Below are positions 1 to 10,090 of a DNA stretch of 64,000 nucleotides, piece after piece. The notes under the pieces were generated by a model that did no database searches, was not told where the DNA came from, and saw only the letters and a list, made by a program, of their open reading frames with translations. The position numbers and the translations under genes are program-made. Each line of letters starts with the position of its first letter. Within the stretch, counting starts at the first letter, position 1. The DNA is taken from contig JAPYXD010000403.1 of assembly GCA_030998225.1 (NCBI GenBank), positions 1,116,001 to 1,180,000 of the forward strand, read 5' to 3'. This DNA is from Diplolepis rosae. Taxonomy: Eukaryota; Arthropoda; Insecta; Hymenoptera; Diplolepididae.

Positions 1-44
1 AACAAATTATTTTCTTTGATTCAATCAAATCTTTTTTCTCAGTG
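1..44. repeat. Right end of a CACTGAG-ended palindromic MITE
   Basis: The window opens inside an element whose right terminus is TTTTTTCTCAGTG followed by TA. The same end sequence closes the copies at 5569-5812 and 18255-18614. The interior words (ATTTTCTTTGATTCAATC) match those copies base for base over most of the stretch. Confidence 0.8.
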
Positions 45-46
45 TA

Positions 47-2318
47 GTTGAAAGAGACACTAATTTTATAATCCTGGTTATTTAAATCAAGATACTTATT
101 ACTTCTTGCAATATTCCTAAATATGGTTCCATTCATATTTATTTTCAACTTGCATATTGATATAATATTTCTTTCCATTTGATCGGCCTTTAGGGTTGAG
201 GAAGTTGCTGGAGATTTCAACGCTTTACTTTCCACAGCCTTCGACGTGCCAATGATCTCATTTTTATGCCGACAGGAACGTCGAAACACGAGACAAAAAT
301 TTCAAGAGCATTTGTCGCTCTGAAAATCATTCTGAAGCAATTTTATAATTATCTTTATTATTTTAACACTTGCATTTTTATTACTATAATTGAAGTTGTA
401 TATGATAACGATCCCCCTCCCCCAACACACAGATACACGCACACACTCCCTTCCCTTCTCGACTCAGTGACAAGTGAAATTACTTGGAGAATTTGCATGT
501 CGAGTATTACGATCTCAACAAGTGGAATGGAAGGGAGACAAGTCATTGTTTCATGAAATCAAAGCGATAATATCAGACATCATAGTGTCGAAACTGTATA
601 TGTTTTCAAATACGGATTAAGAAATCAATTTTTCACAGATTAGATTCTCCACATGATACATACCGTACATATCGCTTTAATTGCATCAAATCTGTCGAAA
701 GTCTGCTGCAATAAACCTGCACTGAAAATACATTTCCTTGCAAAGTTGATAAAAATATTTTTTAATGCGTTTCTTATTGAAATTGTTTAAATTTTTCGAA
801 CTTTATTGAGAGATTGTTTGCTCACATGATGTTATAGATGCCAATGATATGTAAGTTTAATCAATTAATCGTTCCAAATCCGTCAGTCAGTCACGAATCT
901 TTTCTCTTCATGTCTATACATCAAATAAAGCAGTGTCATGAATTTCTCTGACCGTCCATGAAATTTACGAATATACATATCTACATGTATGTATGTTCTA
1001 ACTTTGCTCAAAAGCTGAGTAAAGTTTCTCGAATTATTTTTCCCTGCGTATGAAATGTGTAGATGCGACTCTTTGAACAAATTTCAATTTGTTTTTTTAA
1101 TTTTTTGAGTTGTTTGCAGGGAATTAATTATTCATCTTGAACTTACAAGTGTCTCAACACGTTCCTAATGTATTCTAATGCGTTCACGTTCACTTTCAAA
1201 GTGGATACCATCGGCTTAGCTGTTTGAAAGTGAATTTATTCCGTAGTATAGATTACCACAAATAAACGACATACCTGAGCTGAGTAGCATGTAAGTTCTC
1301 TTTTTATTTATAATAGGGTTTCCAAAGCTGATAGTTTTACTGCTTCGTTTTATTGTCAGGTCATGAATACGTTCTTGAAACTTGTTATAATTTCATTTTT
1401 GGAAATAATATATATACCTTTTATACTTTACATTCGTTACAATGCTAAAATCTTCGTAATTAATTGCAACTCCATTAAAAATGAAATCGCAGTATTACGC
1501 GCGCAATAATTCATGTAAAACCGCAATAATACCTACATTGTACAATTTTTTGTAGACTCGCATATTCTAAGTAAATATGGGTTTCTTTTCACGTTTTTAT
1601 AAGTGCATACCATTTGAATAATACCAAATACTGCTTCACAACTTGATACGAAACAACTTTTTAATCTTTAAACAACGTCTTAATTTTCGATCGACAGTAA
1701 TAATTAGTACACTTTTTGAAATAATAGAAATATTTTACCAAAACTTCAAGTCCTGACAAAGGATGCGCAATCAAATCTGCGTAAGGTATTTAATAAATAT
1801 AATAATTCACCTCAACACTGTCTAAAGGCACCAATTGTTGAGTACAACCAGGAAAAGGTTTTATTTAAATTAAGAAACCGTTTTTTTTAACTTCATTTCT
1901 TCAATTTGAAGTAAAAACAATATGTTTTTGATTCAAATACGGTACTGAAAAAAACTTAAGGAATAATTAATTTTATTACCTTGAACGAAGAAAATTTTTT
2001 CTTAAAATTAAGGAAAGTATTTCTGCGAATTACATTACGCATGTACTATGCGACTGCCAAGACATTCATTTCTTTACTTCGGAGAAAAGAAAACAATCAC
2101 GAAATTTCTTTAAACCAAAGAAATTTTCTTTGACCGTACTATATAGCAATACATAAACTCACTTGATGCAAAGAAATTTTATTTGATTAAAGAAACTTTT
2201 TTTTGGGTGTAAACAGTTCATTTATCTCAACCTAAATTTTTAATGCGTCTATTCTCTAGTGAATTTCATTAAACGAGCTTTTATTAGGCCTCTGAAACAT
2301 AAAAACTACGTTTACATT
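47..2318. other. AT-rich stretch without a supported gene
   Basis: I see no coding exon, RNA gene or complete transposon here. Short reading frames lack domain-like sequence. Around 1945-2215 there are degenerate TTTCTTTGATT-like words and a TTTTTTTTGGGTGTA end, which may be an old copy of the CACTGAG-ended MITE family. It is too diverged to delimit. Confidence 0.5.
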
Positions 2319-2520
2319 CACGGAGAAAAATAGTGAAAAAAAACTAGTTTTCTTGGAAAAAACAAATTTGGAAACAAATCATTTCAACAAAGAATTTGTT
2401 CTATTCAAATTTGACATTTTTTAAATCAAACATATTTTTTTAGCATCAACAATTTATTATTTTGAATGGAGGAAACAACTTTAATTTTATAAACTTACTT
2501 TGTTGTACATGGAGAGAAAA
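2319..2520. repeat. Possible degraded CACGGAG-ended MITE
   Basis: CACGGAGAAAAATAG at 2319 matches the shared terminus of the MITE group. The following 200 bases contain AAACAAATTTG/CAAATTT words in both orientations. The right boundary is not clear, because the next terminus-like sequence (CATGGAGAGAAAAA, about 2509) is in the same orientation. Confidence 0.35.
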
Positions 2521-3064
2521 ATATGGTACACTTAAAGAACAGTTGACGAATCTTTTATATATTTTAACATTTAATGTAGTTGGATTAACCAGCATTTGTT
2601 TGAAGTGCTGAATGTACCGCAAACAATGACCATGGTTTTTATTCATATAAATAAAACATAAAATATTGAACATGTTAAACTAAACTGAATTACAAATGAT
2701 ATGATACATATATATTACACATAATAGCATCGATAATATGATATTAGAAAGAATAGAGAGTCCCATATTTTCAATACATCAATTATCGAAGATATGGAAA
2801 CACCGGAGGTGATTTAATTCATCACTGTATAACTTTAAGGGTGAAGGCACCAATCATCGAGTCGCAACCATTTTCCAAGTAAAATTTTTATTTTTAATAA
2901 CGTACAAATTTGATACGATATTTTCTTAGTGAAAGTTATTTAATATGTTCAAATTAAACGTGCGTAACATAAAAATTAATTGTATTTAATATTTTAAAAT
3001 ATGTATTTAATTTCAATCTATTTGAACGAATCATGGAAAAATAAATAATGAAACATGTTAAACG

Positions 3065-3300
3065 CAAAGAAAGCTCATAACTTTACGTTTCATTCGTTTC
3101 TTTAATTTAATCAGATCAGACATATATGCCGACTCTACTTCTTCTTCCGACGTTTCTTTCATGGCTGATAATAATTGTTCGCAATGCATAATGAGACCGA
3201 CGCCTAGCCATGTAAGAGATACTTTATTACAGGTGCATTAAAAGCCAACATCGTTTCCTCATACGTTGTGAAAATTGCATCTAATACTGGTCCACTATAA
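3065..3300 (-). pseudogene. Coding-like remnant, unidentified protein
   Basis: On the reverse strand two adjoining frames read like protein. Upstream is a segment containing GPVLDAIFTTYEETMLAF, which runs into a stop. Downstream, in another frame, is a segment containing LTWLGVGLIMHCEQLL followed by an acidic KETSEEE and a basic KKRMKRKV tail, ending in TAA near 3068. Amino-acid use is unlike the shadow frames around it. I do not recognise the family. The frame change at about 3225 suggests a decayed gene or retrocopy, or two exons with unclear splice sites. Chance is possible. Confidence 0.25.
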
Positions 3301-4548
3301 ATCAAAGTAGAGAGAACAACAAAAATTGTATCAACGATATGTTAGATATATAAAAAATTTACTTGCCAGAATTTTCTCTATTGAAAATTCTGTGACTGTT
3401 TAATTTACAATTTGTACGGCTACAAATTATCCTATGTGGTTAAAAAGTAATAGAATTATTAGCAAAAAATCAGTGATTATTTTGAAAAAGTATGAAAACA
3501 AATTAGAGAAACAAAATGGGGATAGTTTGGATTCTCCATAATTTAAGAGAATATTTAGGAAAATTTAAGTTGAATATTCAAGTCCAGACTTTAAAAGTCT
3601 GACGTTAAATAAAGTAGTATGATGCTATACTAACCAGCTAGACAGAAGGAAGTTTAATCTTTGCCTAGGATTTAAAATGTGTCTATATGATGCTTTTTAT
3701 AACTGTTTCTTATAGCATGAACAAGGTTAATAATAGATGAAGTGCTTGCGATTACATCTACCCAAGCTGAGTTAACACCACCATAATTAATATTGGGTTA
3801 ATATATTGGCGCTAACTGGATCAAATAATAATTTCCCCATCAATTATTATTTACTAACTTTACTTATGTTTATAAAATAAAACTGATTTGTGTTCAATTT
3901 TGTCAGTTTTTGGTTAAATGTATCATAGATTTTGAGAGAAAGTTAAAATTAGGGAACCGACTGATGAAATTAGAAATTTTACGTCATTGGGCGTTGCAAA
4001 ATAGTGGCACTCATTGAAAGTGAAATCGATTCAATAAACGGTGCGTGAGGCATTGAGGTCAATCTGCGATATCGTTTCTTTTAAAACTTTGGAGAACATT
4101 TTTTATACCATCTTTTTATCAGGGTATCCCAGTTTTTCACGCTTATAATAACAATTAATATATAGAAATTTACAGAAATAAGAGAAAGAAACAATAAATT
4201 CATTTGAAAGTCGGGAGATATATAAACTTCTGAAAATAATATTTTCAATTAAGTAAGCTTTAAACTGAATAATAATAATATCAATATTGGTGAAAGAATG
4301 TGTAAAATTAAAATATCAAGTTTTCCAAATTAATGTATCATATAAGATAAAAACAATTTGTTGATCAACTCAAACTAGTTTTGAAATAAATTGCTTTTTC
4401 CTGACAAGTTTTGTTACATAAGTAATAAGTATGAATTATTAAATACGTAATATAAAGAAAAAGGCATTATTTTCATAGGATTCTAAGAAAAAATGCGTTT
4501 AACATTAAAACATATATCTATAATGACGTCTATCTAGATTCTGATGCA
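3301..4548. other. AT-rich stretch, nothing recognised
   Basis: There is no long reading frame, RNA gene or bounded repeat. A short AT-rich segment at 3776-3815 carries GTTAA/TTAAC words in both orientations but has no visible termini. Confidence 0.5.
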
Positions 4549-4854
4549 CATGGAGAAAAATATATGTCTAAAATTTCCAAACTATTTGGTAGCGCATGAT
4601 AAATTCTAAAGCAAAGTACTTTTTTCTAATAATTCAACATGCATTTATTAGGATTTCTAAATTACAGATATAAATTCCCATCTAGATGGGTAAATAAATT
4701 TTATTATTAGAAAATTATTTTAATAATAATTCTATTATAATTCTACAATAGCAATCCTAATGAATGTGAATTATTAGAAGAAAGTACGTCGCTTTAGGAT
4801 TTATCACGCGTTTCCATATAGTTTCGTAATTTTAGGCAAATATTTTTCTCCGTG
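4549..4854. mobile_element. Foldback MITE, CACGGAG termini, 306 bp
   Basis: The left end CATGGAGAAAAATAT and right end ATATTTTTCTCCGTG are inverted copies. The inverted similarity continues inward: TTTCCAAACTAT with ATAGTTTCG, and GCATGATAAATTCTAAAGC with GCTTTAGGATTTATC. It is flanked by CA on the left and TA on the right, consistent with a mutated TA target duplication. The interior carries CCTAATNAATG and its complement several times. It has no coding capacity. Confidence 0.8.
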
Positions 4855-4856
4855 TA

Positions 4857-4882
4857 CACTGTTCAAAAAACTTTGAACAGTG
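4857..4882. repeat. 26-bp perfect palindrome between TA dinucleotides
   Basis: TA, then CACTGTTCAAA, a 4-base centre, TTTGAACAGTG, then TA. The arms are exact reverse complements. It abuts the CACGGAG MITE and shares its right TA. The CACTG start resembles the other TA-flanked elements here, so it may be a minimal inverted-end remnant. Confidence 0.6.
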
Positions 4883-4884
4883 TA

Positions 4885-5568
4885 AGTGAAATTCTATATA
4901 TTAATCGTGACTAAATTAATCTTCAATTCAAAATAGATAAGTTCCCAACCAAAGTAAATGAATCTTTAACCAAAATAAATCAGTTTTCTCGCAAAAAGTA
5001 GATAAATATTCAACCACAGTAAATGATTTTTAAACTGCATTATTTGAAAAGTAGTTGAATTTGAAGAAACTTTTAAAAATATAATGAATTCTTGAATTTG
5101 TGCAAGCATCCTGTTAGATATATAGTGAATTCAAGTCGCTGTCTCGAATTCAGGGCCAGTGTGTATGTAACCCGTAACCAACAGAGGTTTTATCTTGTCG
5201 AGCTGAGTTGAAAATTCGTGAAAGCTAGTTTCCATGAATTAATTACCAAGCGAATATAAAATTCGTGCGTAGTCTTTCAATACGTGTTTATATATCACAA
5301 AGAATAAAAAATAATAATTAGTGTCTAATTTTAGCATTTAATGTAGCAAAAGGAGTTGGACAATATAAACACGAATATATTGGCACAGTCTAATAATACT
5401 TCAAAAGAAACTCTTGTTTCCATTGACAGATAGAAGCTAGATAGATCTAGATAGGCATCCAAAAATTTCATTACCATATCTCAAATTGAACTCGGAAGAA
5501 TTTAATTACCTTTCCGTTATCCGTTACTCATACGTATGAGTCAGTATGATATTTATAATCGTCCTCCG
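4885..5568. other. AT-rich stretch, nothing recognised
   Basis: No gene or bounded element was seen. AACCAAAGTAAATGA-like words recur at about 4948-5030. Confidence 0.5.
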
Positions 5569-5812
5569 CACTGAGAAAAAAGATTTGATTGAATCAAAGA
5601 AAATAATTTGTTTGAACGACTTTCTTTGATGTAAAAAAATGATTTGTTTAAATGAAACAAAATTTGTTTCATTCAAACAAAATATCTTTGGACCAAATAA
5701 ATATTTTCTGATTTTACCAAATCATTCATTTAAACAAATCATTTCTTTGAATCAAAGAAAGTCGTTCCAACAAATTATTTTCTTTCATTCAATCAAATCT
5801 TTTTTCTCACTG
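5569..5812. mobile_element. Palindromic MITE, CACTGAG termini, 244 bp
   Basis: It begins CACTGAGAAAAAAGATTTG and ends CAAATCTTTTTTCTCACTG. The first and last 60 bases are near-perfect inverted copies. The interior is made of TTTGTTT, AAACAAA and CTTTGATTCAAAG in both orientations. A copy with the same ends and words lies at 18255-18614, and the window's first 44 bases are a third. There is no transposase; it must be mobilised in trans if at all. Confidence 0.88.
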
Positions 5813-6014
5813 CGATTTGATTCGTTCTAAAGTATGTTTCAGAGAACTAATAAATAAGGTAAACTATGTTTTTTTATGGTGGTCGACACCAGCCTTCAAA
5901 GTTTTTCAAATAATTACTTGAGAAATAGGATTTTCAATGAAATTGATCATTTAAAAACCAGTGGAAACTTTGTTTGTATTAAAATTATGTTATTGGATTG
6001 CAGTAAAATATTGA

Positions 6015-6805
6015 TTGAAGTGTGGATTGGTGTCATACAATGTTACAAAAATTTAAAGATAGAAAATCTAAAGATGTCTACAACATCGTGATGAGTGACG
6101 AAACCTGGTTCTAGAATTATGAGCCAGAAACGAAACGACACTTGACAATCAGGTGCTTTCCAAACGATGGACCAACGACTAAGGTGCGAAAGTCTTGCAG
6201 TGAAAGAAGAAAGATGATTGTTTTTTTCTTCTTGATAACTACACTCTAAAAACAAGTGTGTTACTTCTACACGTAAATCACGATAGTAATTTTTTAGGCA
6301 TTTGAAGTGTGTATTTTCAATACACATTAAAAACGTAACGTTTAATTTTCAAATATTTTAACATTTTGTACCCGAAAAATTGAGTTGGCAATATTTAGTA
6401 AGTACACACTTCGCTCAATTACACACTTGACAACATGTGTAGTGTATAAAAATTACACATTTCACTACACACTTGTTTTTAGAGTGTGGTCACCTTATCA
6501 CTGTTCCTTTTGGAAACCAACGTAATGTGACTGCAGAATGGTACGCAACACACTGCCTTCCTCAAGTCCTCGTTAATAGTCAATCACAGCATCCCAAATC
6601 AAAGAAAGAAAATTTGCTTCTCTATCATGACAATGCTTTCTCGCACACCGCCTTCAAAGCTTTGAACGAGGACATCCGAATTTTGTCCCATCTATGTGCC
6701 TTACTCGCCTGATTTGCCCCCACTTGACTTTTTCCCCAAGTAAAAGAAAATTTCCGTGCAGAAATGGCCTGATTTGGTACCCATTTGCGATGAGGGCCTT
6801 TTGTA
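6015..6805 (+). pseudogene. Mariner transposase remnant, split by a MITE
   Basis: Broken frames read as a mariner (IS630-Tc1-mariner) transposase that cut and pasted DNA. Near 6060-6240 is MSDETWF, giving the first catalytic Asp, then YEPETKRH and FPNDGPTTKVRKSC. After the 245-bp MITE the frame resumes with GHLITVPFGNQRNVTAEWY, LLYHDNAFSHTA (second Asp), and a frameshifted YSPDLPPLDFF (third Asp region). The N-terminal DNA-binding half is missing or unreadable. The 3' end runs into an opposite-strand transposase remnant at about 6805. It is non-functional. Confidence 0.8.
6242..6486. mobile_element. Palindromic MITE, CACTCTAAAAAC termini, 245 bp
   Basis: The left end CACTCTAAAAACAAGTGTG and right end CACACTTGTTTTTAGAGTG are inverted copies, flanked by TA on the left and TG on the right. 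The interior is packed with ACACACTT/AAGTGTGT words. It interrupts the mariner remnant between its first and second catalytic segments, so it inserted after the mariner. A partial inverted copy is at 21884-21994. Confidence 0.88.
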
Positions 6806-7210
6806 GACCAAGATCTTTTCGCATAATACGCCACAGTGTCGTTTGAGCGATGCCCAATTCTTGAGAACGACGTGGAATCGACTGATTTGGCTCATTTTGA
6901 ATTGATGCATTTACGGCTGCGATTATTTCTTCGCTTCGAGCAATACGACGTCTTTTTGGCACCGGAACGTCCAATAGTGTAAATTTGATCTCGAATTTAT
7001 CCACTATAGCACGCACAGCCTGTCGGGTGGGACGATTATTACGGCCGAAAATTGGAGTAAGCGCTCTTAAAGTTGCGATCACCGACTCAGAATTTCTGTA
7101 GTAATTTTTAATAATTTCCAAACGTTGCTGGTTCGTGAACTTTACCATGATGAAAATGTTGACTTCAACTAACGTTTTGACATTGACAGTTCATTAAAAA
7201 AGTTTAAGGG
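6806..7210 (-). pseudogene. Tc1/mariner-superfamily (DUF4817-like) transposase, 5' part
   Basis: The reverse-strand frame starts at ATG 7148 with MVKFTNQQRLEIIKNYYRNS and continues with an N-terminal helix-turn-helix region, including TPIFGRNNRPTRQAVRAIVD and SIPRRSQELGIAQTTLWRI. Homology to the copy at 36969-37853 runs through about 60 bp of 5' leader and stops near 7210, so the terminal repeat is lost. Coding homology ends near 6806 (after KDLGL), where the sequence becomes the convergent mariner remnant. The catalytic domain is absent. The family name rests on my recognition of the N-terminal motif. Confidence 0.75.
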
Positions 7211-7218
7211 TTACGAAA

Positions 7219-7219
7219 G

Positions 7220-7250
<31 letters not shown>

Positions 7251-7251
7251 A
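7219..7251. repeat. (GTCT)n microsatellite, about 8 units
   Basis: Uninterrupted GTCT/TCTG tetranucleotides lie just upstream of GTAGTAGGTCGGG. They mark the start of the dispersed repeat block that follows. Confidence 0.95.
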
Positions 7252-7978
7252 GTAGGTCGGGTGCGGCATAACTCTCGATAGAATCATCAGTTTATCGCAC
7301 ACTTTATCGGAGCCGAAAAAGTAAGGACAAGTTCGTTAACCAGCCACATCCAATCAAAATTGAGGGATTGAGCACTACTTTTGTGTTTTTGAAAATAACT
7401 TTTTGAAAAAATCAAAAATTTCAATACTGGTTTTTGATAGTGCTCATAAATCTCTACAAATTATCCTGATAATATTTTTTGATTAAATCAAAATTAGAAA
7501 TGTTACAGCATATTAAAATTTGAAAAAAGTCAATATCAAAATTCCATTTTCCAGTTAAATTATACGAAATACGAAAAAACGTTATGATACAAGTTTTGTC
7601 TCACACAGTTTCTGAAAAAACATATATTTTTCGTTTCAATTCCAAAAAATACGATTGAAATCCAAGAATTCCATTTTTTAGACAAAATATATGAGATACA
7701 TAAAAAACGTTAAGATGAAAAATTATTTGCCTGAATGAGGTCTACACATTCTTATTAAGAAATTTCACGACAGGATGTATATTTTATGTTTTGATTTTTA
7801 ATATTAAAAAAATTCGATTTTTTTCACCAAAATATGTGAGATACGAAATAAGCGGTGTTCTGCAAAATCGTTTCCTTAAATAAAGTCTACGATTGTTTTT
7901 CCTTATTTAGATATTTGAAAGAAAATAAATTATTTTAACCATGTAATTTATTAAAAAGTTACTGAAATGTATACAGAA
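7252..7978. repeat. Dispersed repeat block with degenerate tandem units
   Basis: About three diverged units of roughly 135-140 bp can be seen. Each has a TTCCATTTT/TTCGATTTT stretch, then TATGAGATACRNAAAAAACG, then a downstream GTCTACNATTG-type stretch. The part at 7425-7600 is an inverted copy of 59880-60090, which shows this is a dispersed family. No coding capacity was seen. It runs directly into the mini-hairpin array and may form one element with it and the GTCT repeat. Confidence 0.6.
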
Positions 7979-7980
7979 AA

Positions 7981-8326
7981 TCGAGCGCGAAGCTCGAGTG
8001 TCATAATGAGAATGTGTTCCTTAAGGCCGATAGAGCCTTAAGTAAATTGAATTTCCTGTTTCACTTAAACTGAAAAAGAACTTTAGTGAATTTGAGCAAA
8101 TGAGTAATTCACATCATCTTTAATATTATAAAATTGGTTTGAGCTTCAGTATTAAATTATAAGAAAAAAACTTAAATCTATGTGAAGAGCACAAGACCGA
8201 GCGCGAAGCGCGACATTCAAGAATTCCGAAGCGCGTAGCGCGACGATTAAATCGCGCGCCTTAGGCGCGCTCAAACTTGCGAGCGAAGCGAGCTGCGGGC
8301 GATGAGAATGTGCCCGCGAAGCGGGC
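7981..8326. repeat. Array of GC-rich mini-hairpins (GCGAAGC)
   Basis: Against an AT-rich background there are compact stem-loops: CGAGC-GCGAA-GCTCG (7982), TTAAGGC..GCCTTAA (8024-8043), GCGC-GAA-GCGC (8201), GCGCG-TA-GCGCG (8231), GCGCGCC-TTA-GGCGCGC (8254), GAGCGAAGCGAG (8281) and GCCC-GCGAAGC-GGGC (8312). The heptamer GCGAAGC occurs four times (7987, 8203, 8283, 8316) with one GCGTAGC (8233). The motif ATGAGAATGTG also occurs twice (about 8005 and 8302). Confidence 0.85.
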
Positions 8327-8334
8327 AGATTTTT

Positions 8335-8462
8335 TCATATTTATTTAGTCATAATCAAATGGTCAAAATACGCATCTCATATTGCTGTATCTATGCCAGC
8401 AATAAAGTAAGGTTTAATTAATCATAAATATGGTTGTAACGGCCATTCCTTTCTATCAACGT
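8335..8462. repeat. Dispersed 130-bp repeat, copy 1
   Basis: The segment containing CTCATATTGCTGTATCTATG and CCAGCAATAAAGTAAGG is repeated in the same orientation at about 30063-30195 with few differences. The function and class are unknown. Confidence 0.75.
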
Positions 8463-10090
8463 ATGAAAATTATTAAATCGAAAATTTGTTTATATCAATA
8501 GTGATTGTCAATGTTTCTTACTTTTTTGTTATTATCTATCATTTTTATGCAAAATTCTGAACAATTACCGTACGGAAATTAAAATTTTCCACGATCAAGA
8601 AACATAGTCAAGTAATTGTTTATAAAACTTGTTGATAACAATTATACTCACTGCCTAGTCAATTATTTTTGTTCAGTACAAATTTCAACAAGGTGTTACA
8701 AAAATCAATAAATGATTTTCACCTCACCTAGCTAGAAACATTATGATATTACAAAAGTCCAGTTAATTATTTAAGATATCCTTGCGTGTCAATGATTCGC
8801 CTCAGCACGATTGGTTACTTCGAGTAAAGTTTTTTTCAGAGATTGTCGGTTTTACATGTAATAGCGGATTGATAATTTACTTCATAATGCAAATAGAACA
8901 GGTAATCAAACAGCAGTAAGCAAGCACGAGGAAATGAAAGTCAGGCACTTCTAGTTACAGCTTATGGTTCGCTCTGCACTTGAAGGCTATCGGGTCTTGC
9001 TACCACGCCTTTAACTCAACTTGTTTTGTCTCATTTTCAGCATTTCGGACTTACGATATAGAGGACCAAAAAATTAGTTGAGTTGAACTGGATTGAATAC
9101 TGAAAACGTTACTAAGTGAACGTGAAAAAAATGAATGAACATCGTCTTTGAAAGTTCACGCTAAAAAGAGAGTTTTTCCAACATTCTGAAAATGGTTTAC
9201 CGAAAGTTGGCAGAGTCCGTTGCAATTTAATAGCAATGTTTGTTCAGAATTTCGGAAAGCATATTCAGATTTCTGGATTTCTTCATTCTATTCATTTTCT
9301 ATTTTGGCACTTTTTACTCAAATCTGAAAGAGTTATTCTGATATCCTGCAAATTTTTTTCAATTTTCGAAACTCCCTTTTAGCGTATTGATAGTGCTGCT
9401 TAAAATGATGAAAAATTAGAAGATAAAAACTATTGGAAAGATTATTAAATAACTAGTAGAATTATTTAAATATAATTATAGACGGGGATTAAAAATTCTT
9501 ATCAATTAAAAAAGATCTTAGATATATCTGACAATAACTATACTTAGTAGGGAAACAACTTCTAATATGGCGCAACAGCTAATGTGGCGCATTCGTATTT
9601 AAAGAAATTAACGCATTATGGAGCAAGGATACACATAATTTAATATATTTATATGTATTCAAGGGCTGTGGGTGAAAAAATTGAACAATTTAAAGAAATC
9701 GTGCTCAGTTTTCATATTTAAAAGATAGGGTTAGACGTTTTCTAGTAATCAATGAAGCGACACAAAACTAGTGGAAAAATCAATATTAGGTCAAATTCAT
9801 TAAATTTTTTGTAAATCTCTACTTTTAAATCTTTCGGACGCTACACTCTATCATTTTCGAGAAAAATGAACTAAAGTTTGCATAAAAAGTGTTTACTCGT
9901 GTACTGTACATGGTCAGCTAATGCTGATGCATGGCAGTTAGATGTTTTGAGCTGGTCGGGTAAGTTGACATTCATAATTTATTTTGTGAGTCAGACTACT
10001 GTTAATGAACAATAAAAATGTTCCATAAAAATCCCTTGCCTTGAATTCATAAAATAAACTCCTTATTTAAAAAACTAGCTTTTATATATA
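8463..10090. other. AT-rich stretch, no gene seen
   Basis: There is no supported exon or RNA. At 9583 CTAATGTGGCGCA appears and its reverse complement TGCGCCACATTAG is at 11348, on the other side of the mariner at 10091-11225. They may be remnant ends of an enclosing element of about 1.8 kb. Confidence 0.4.

Noticed and set aside
266..1080. Small open frames near the left edge
   Set aside because: No domain-like sequence, no splice signals in register, overlapping frames on both strands.
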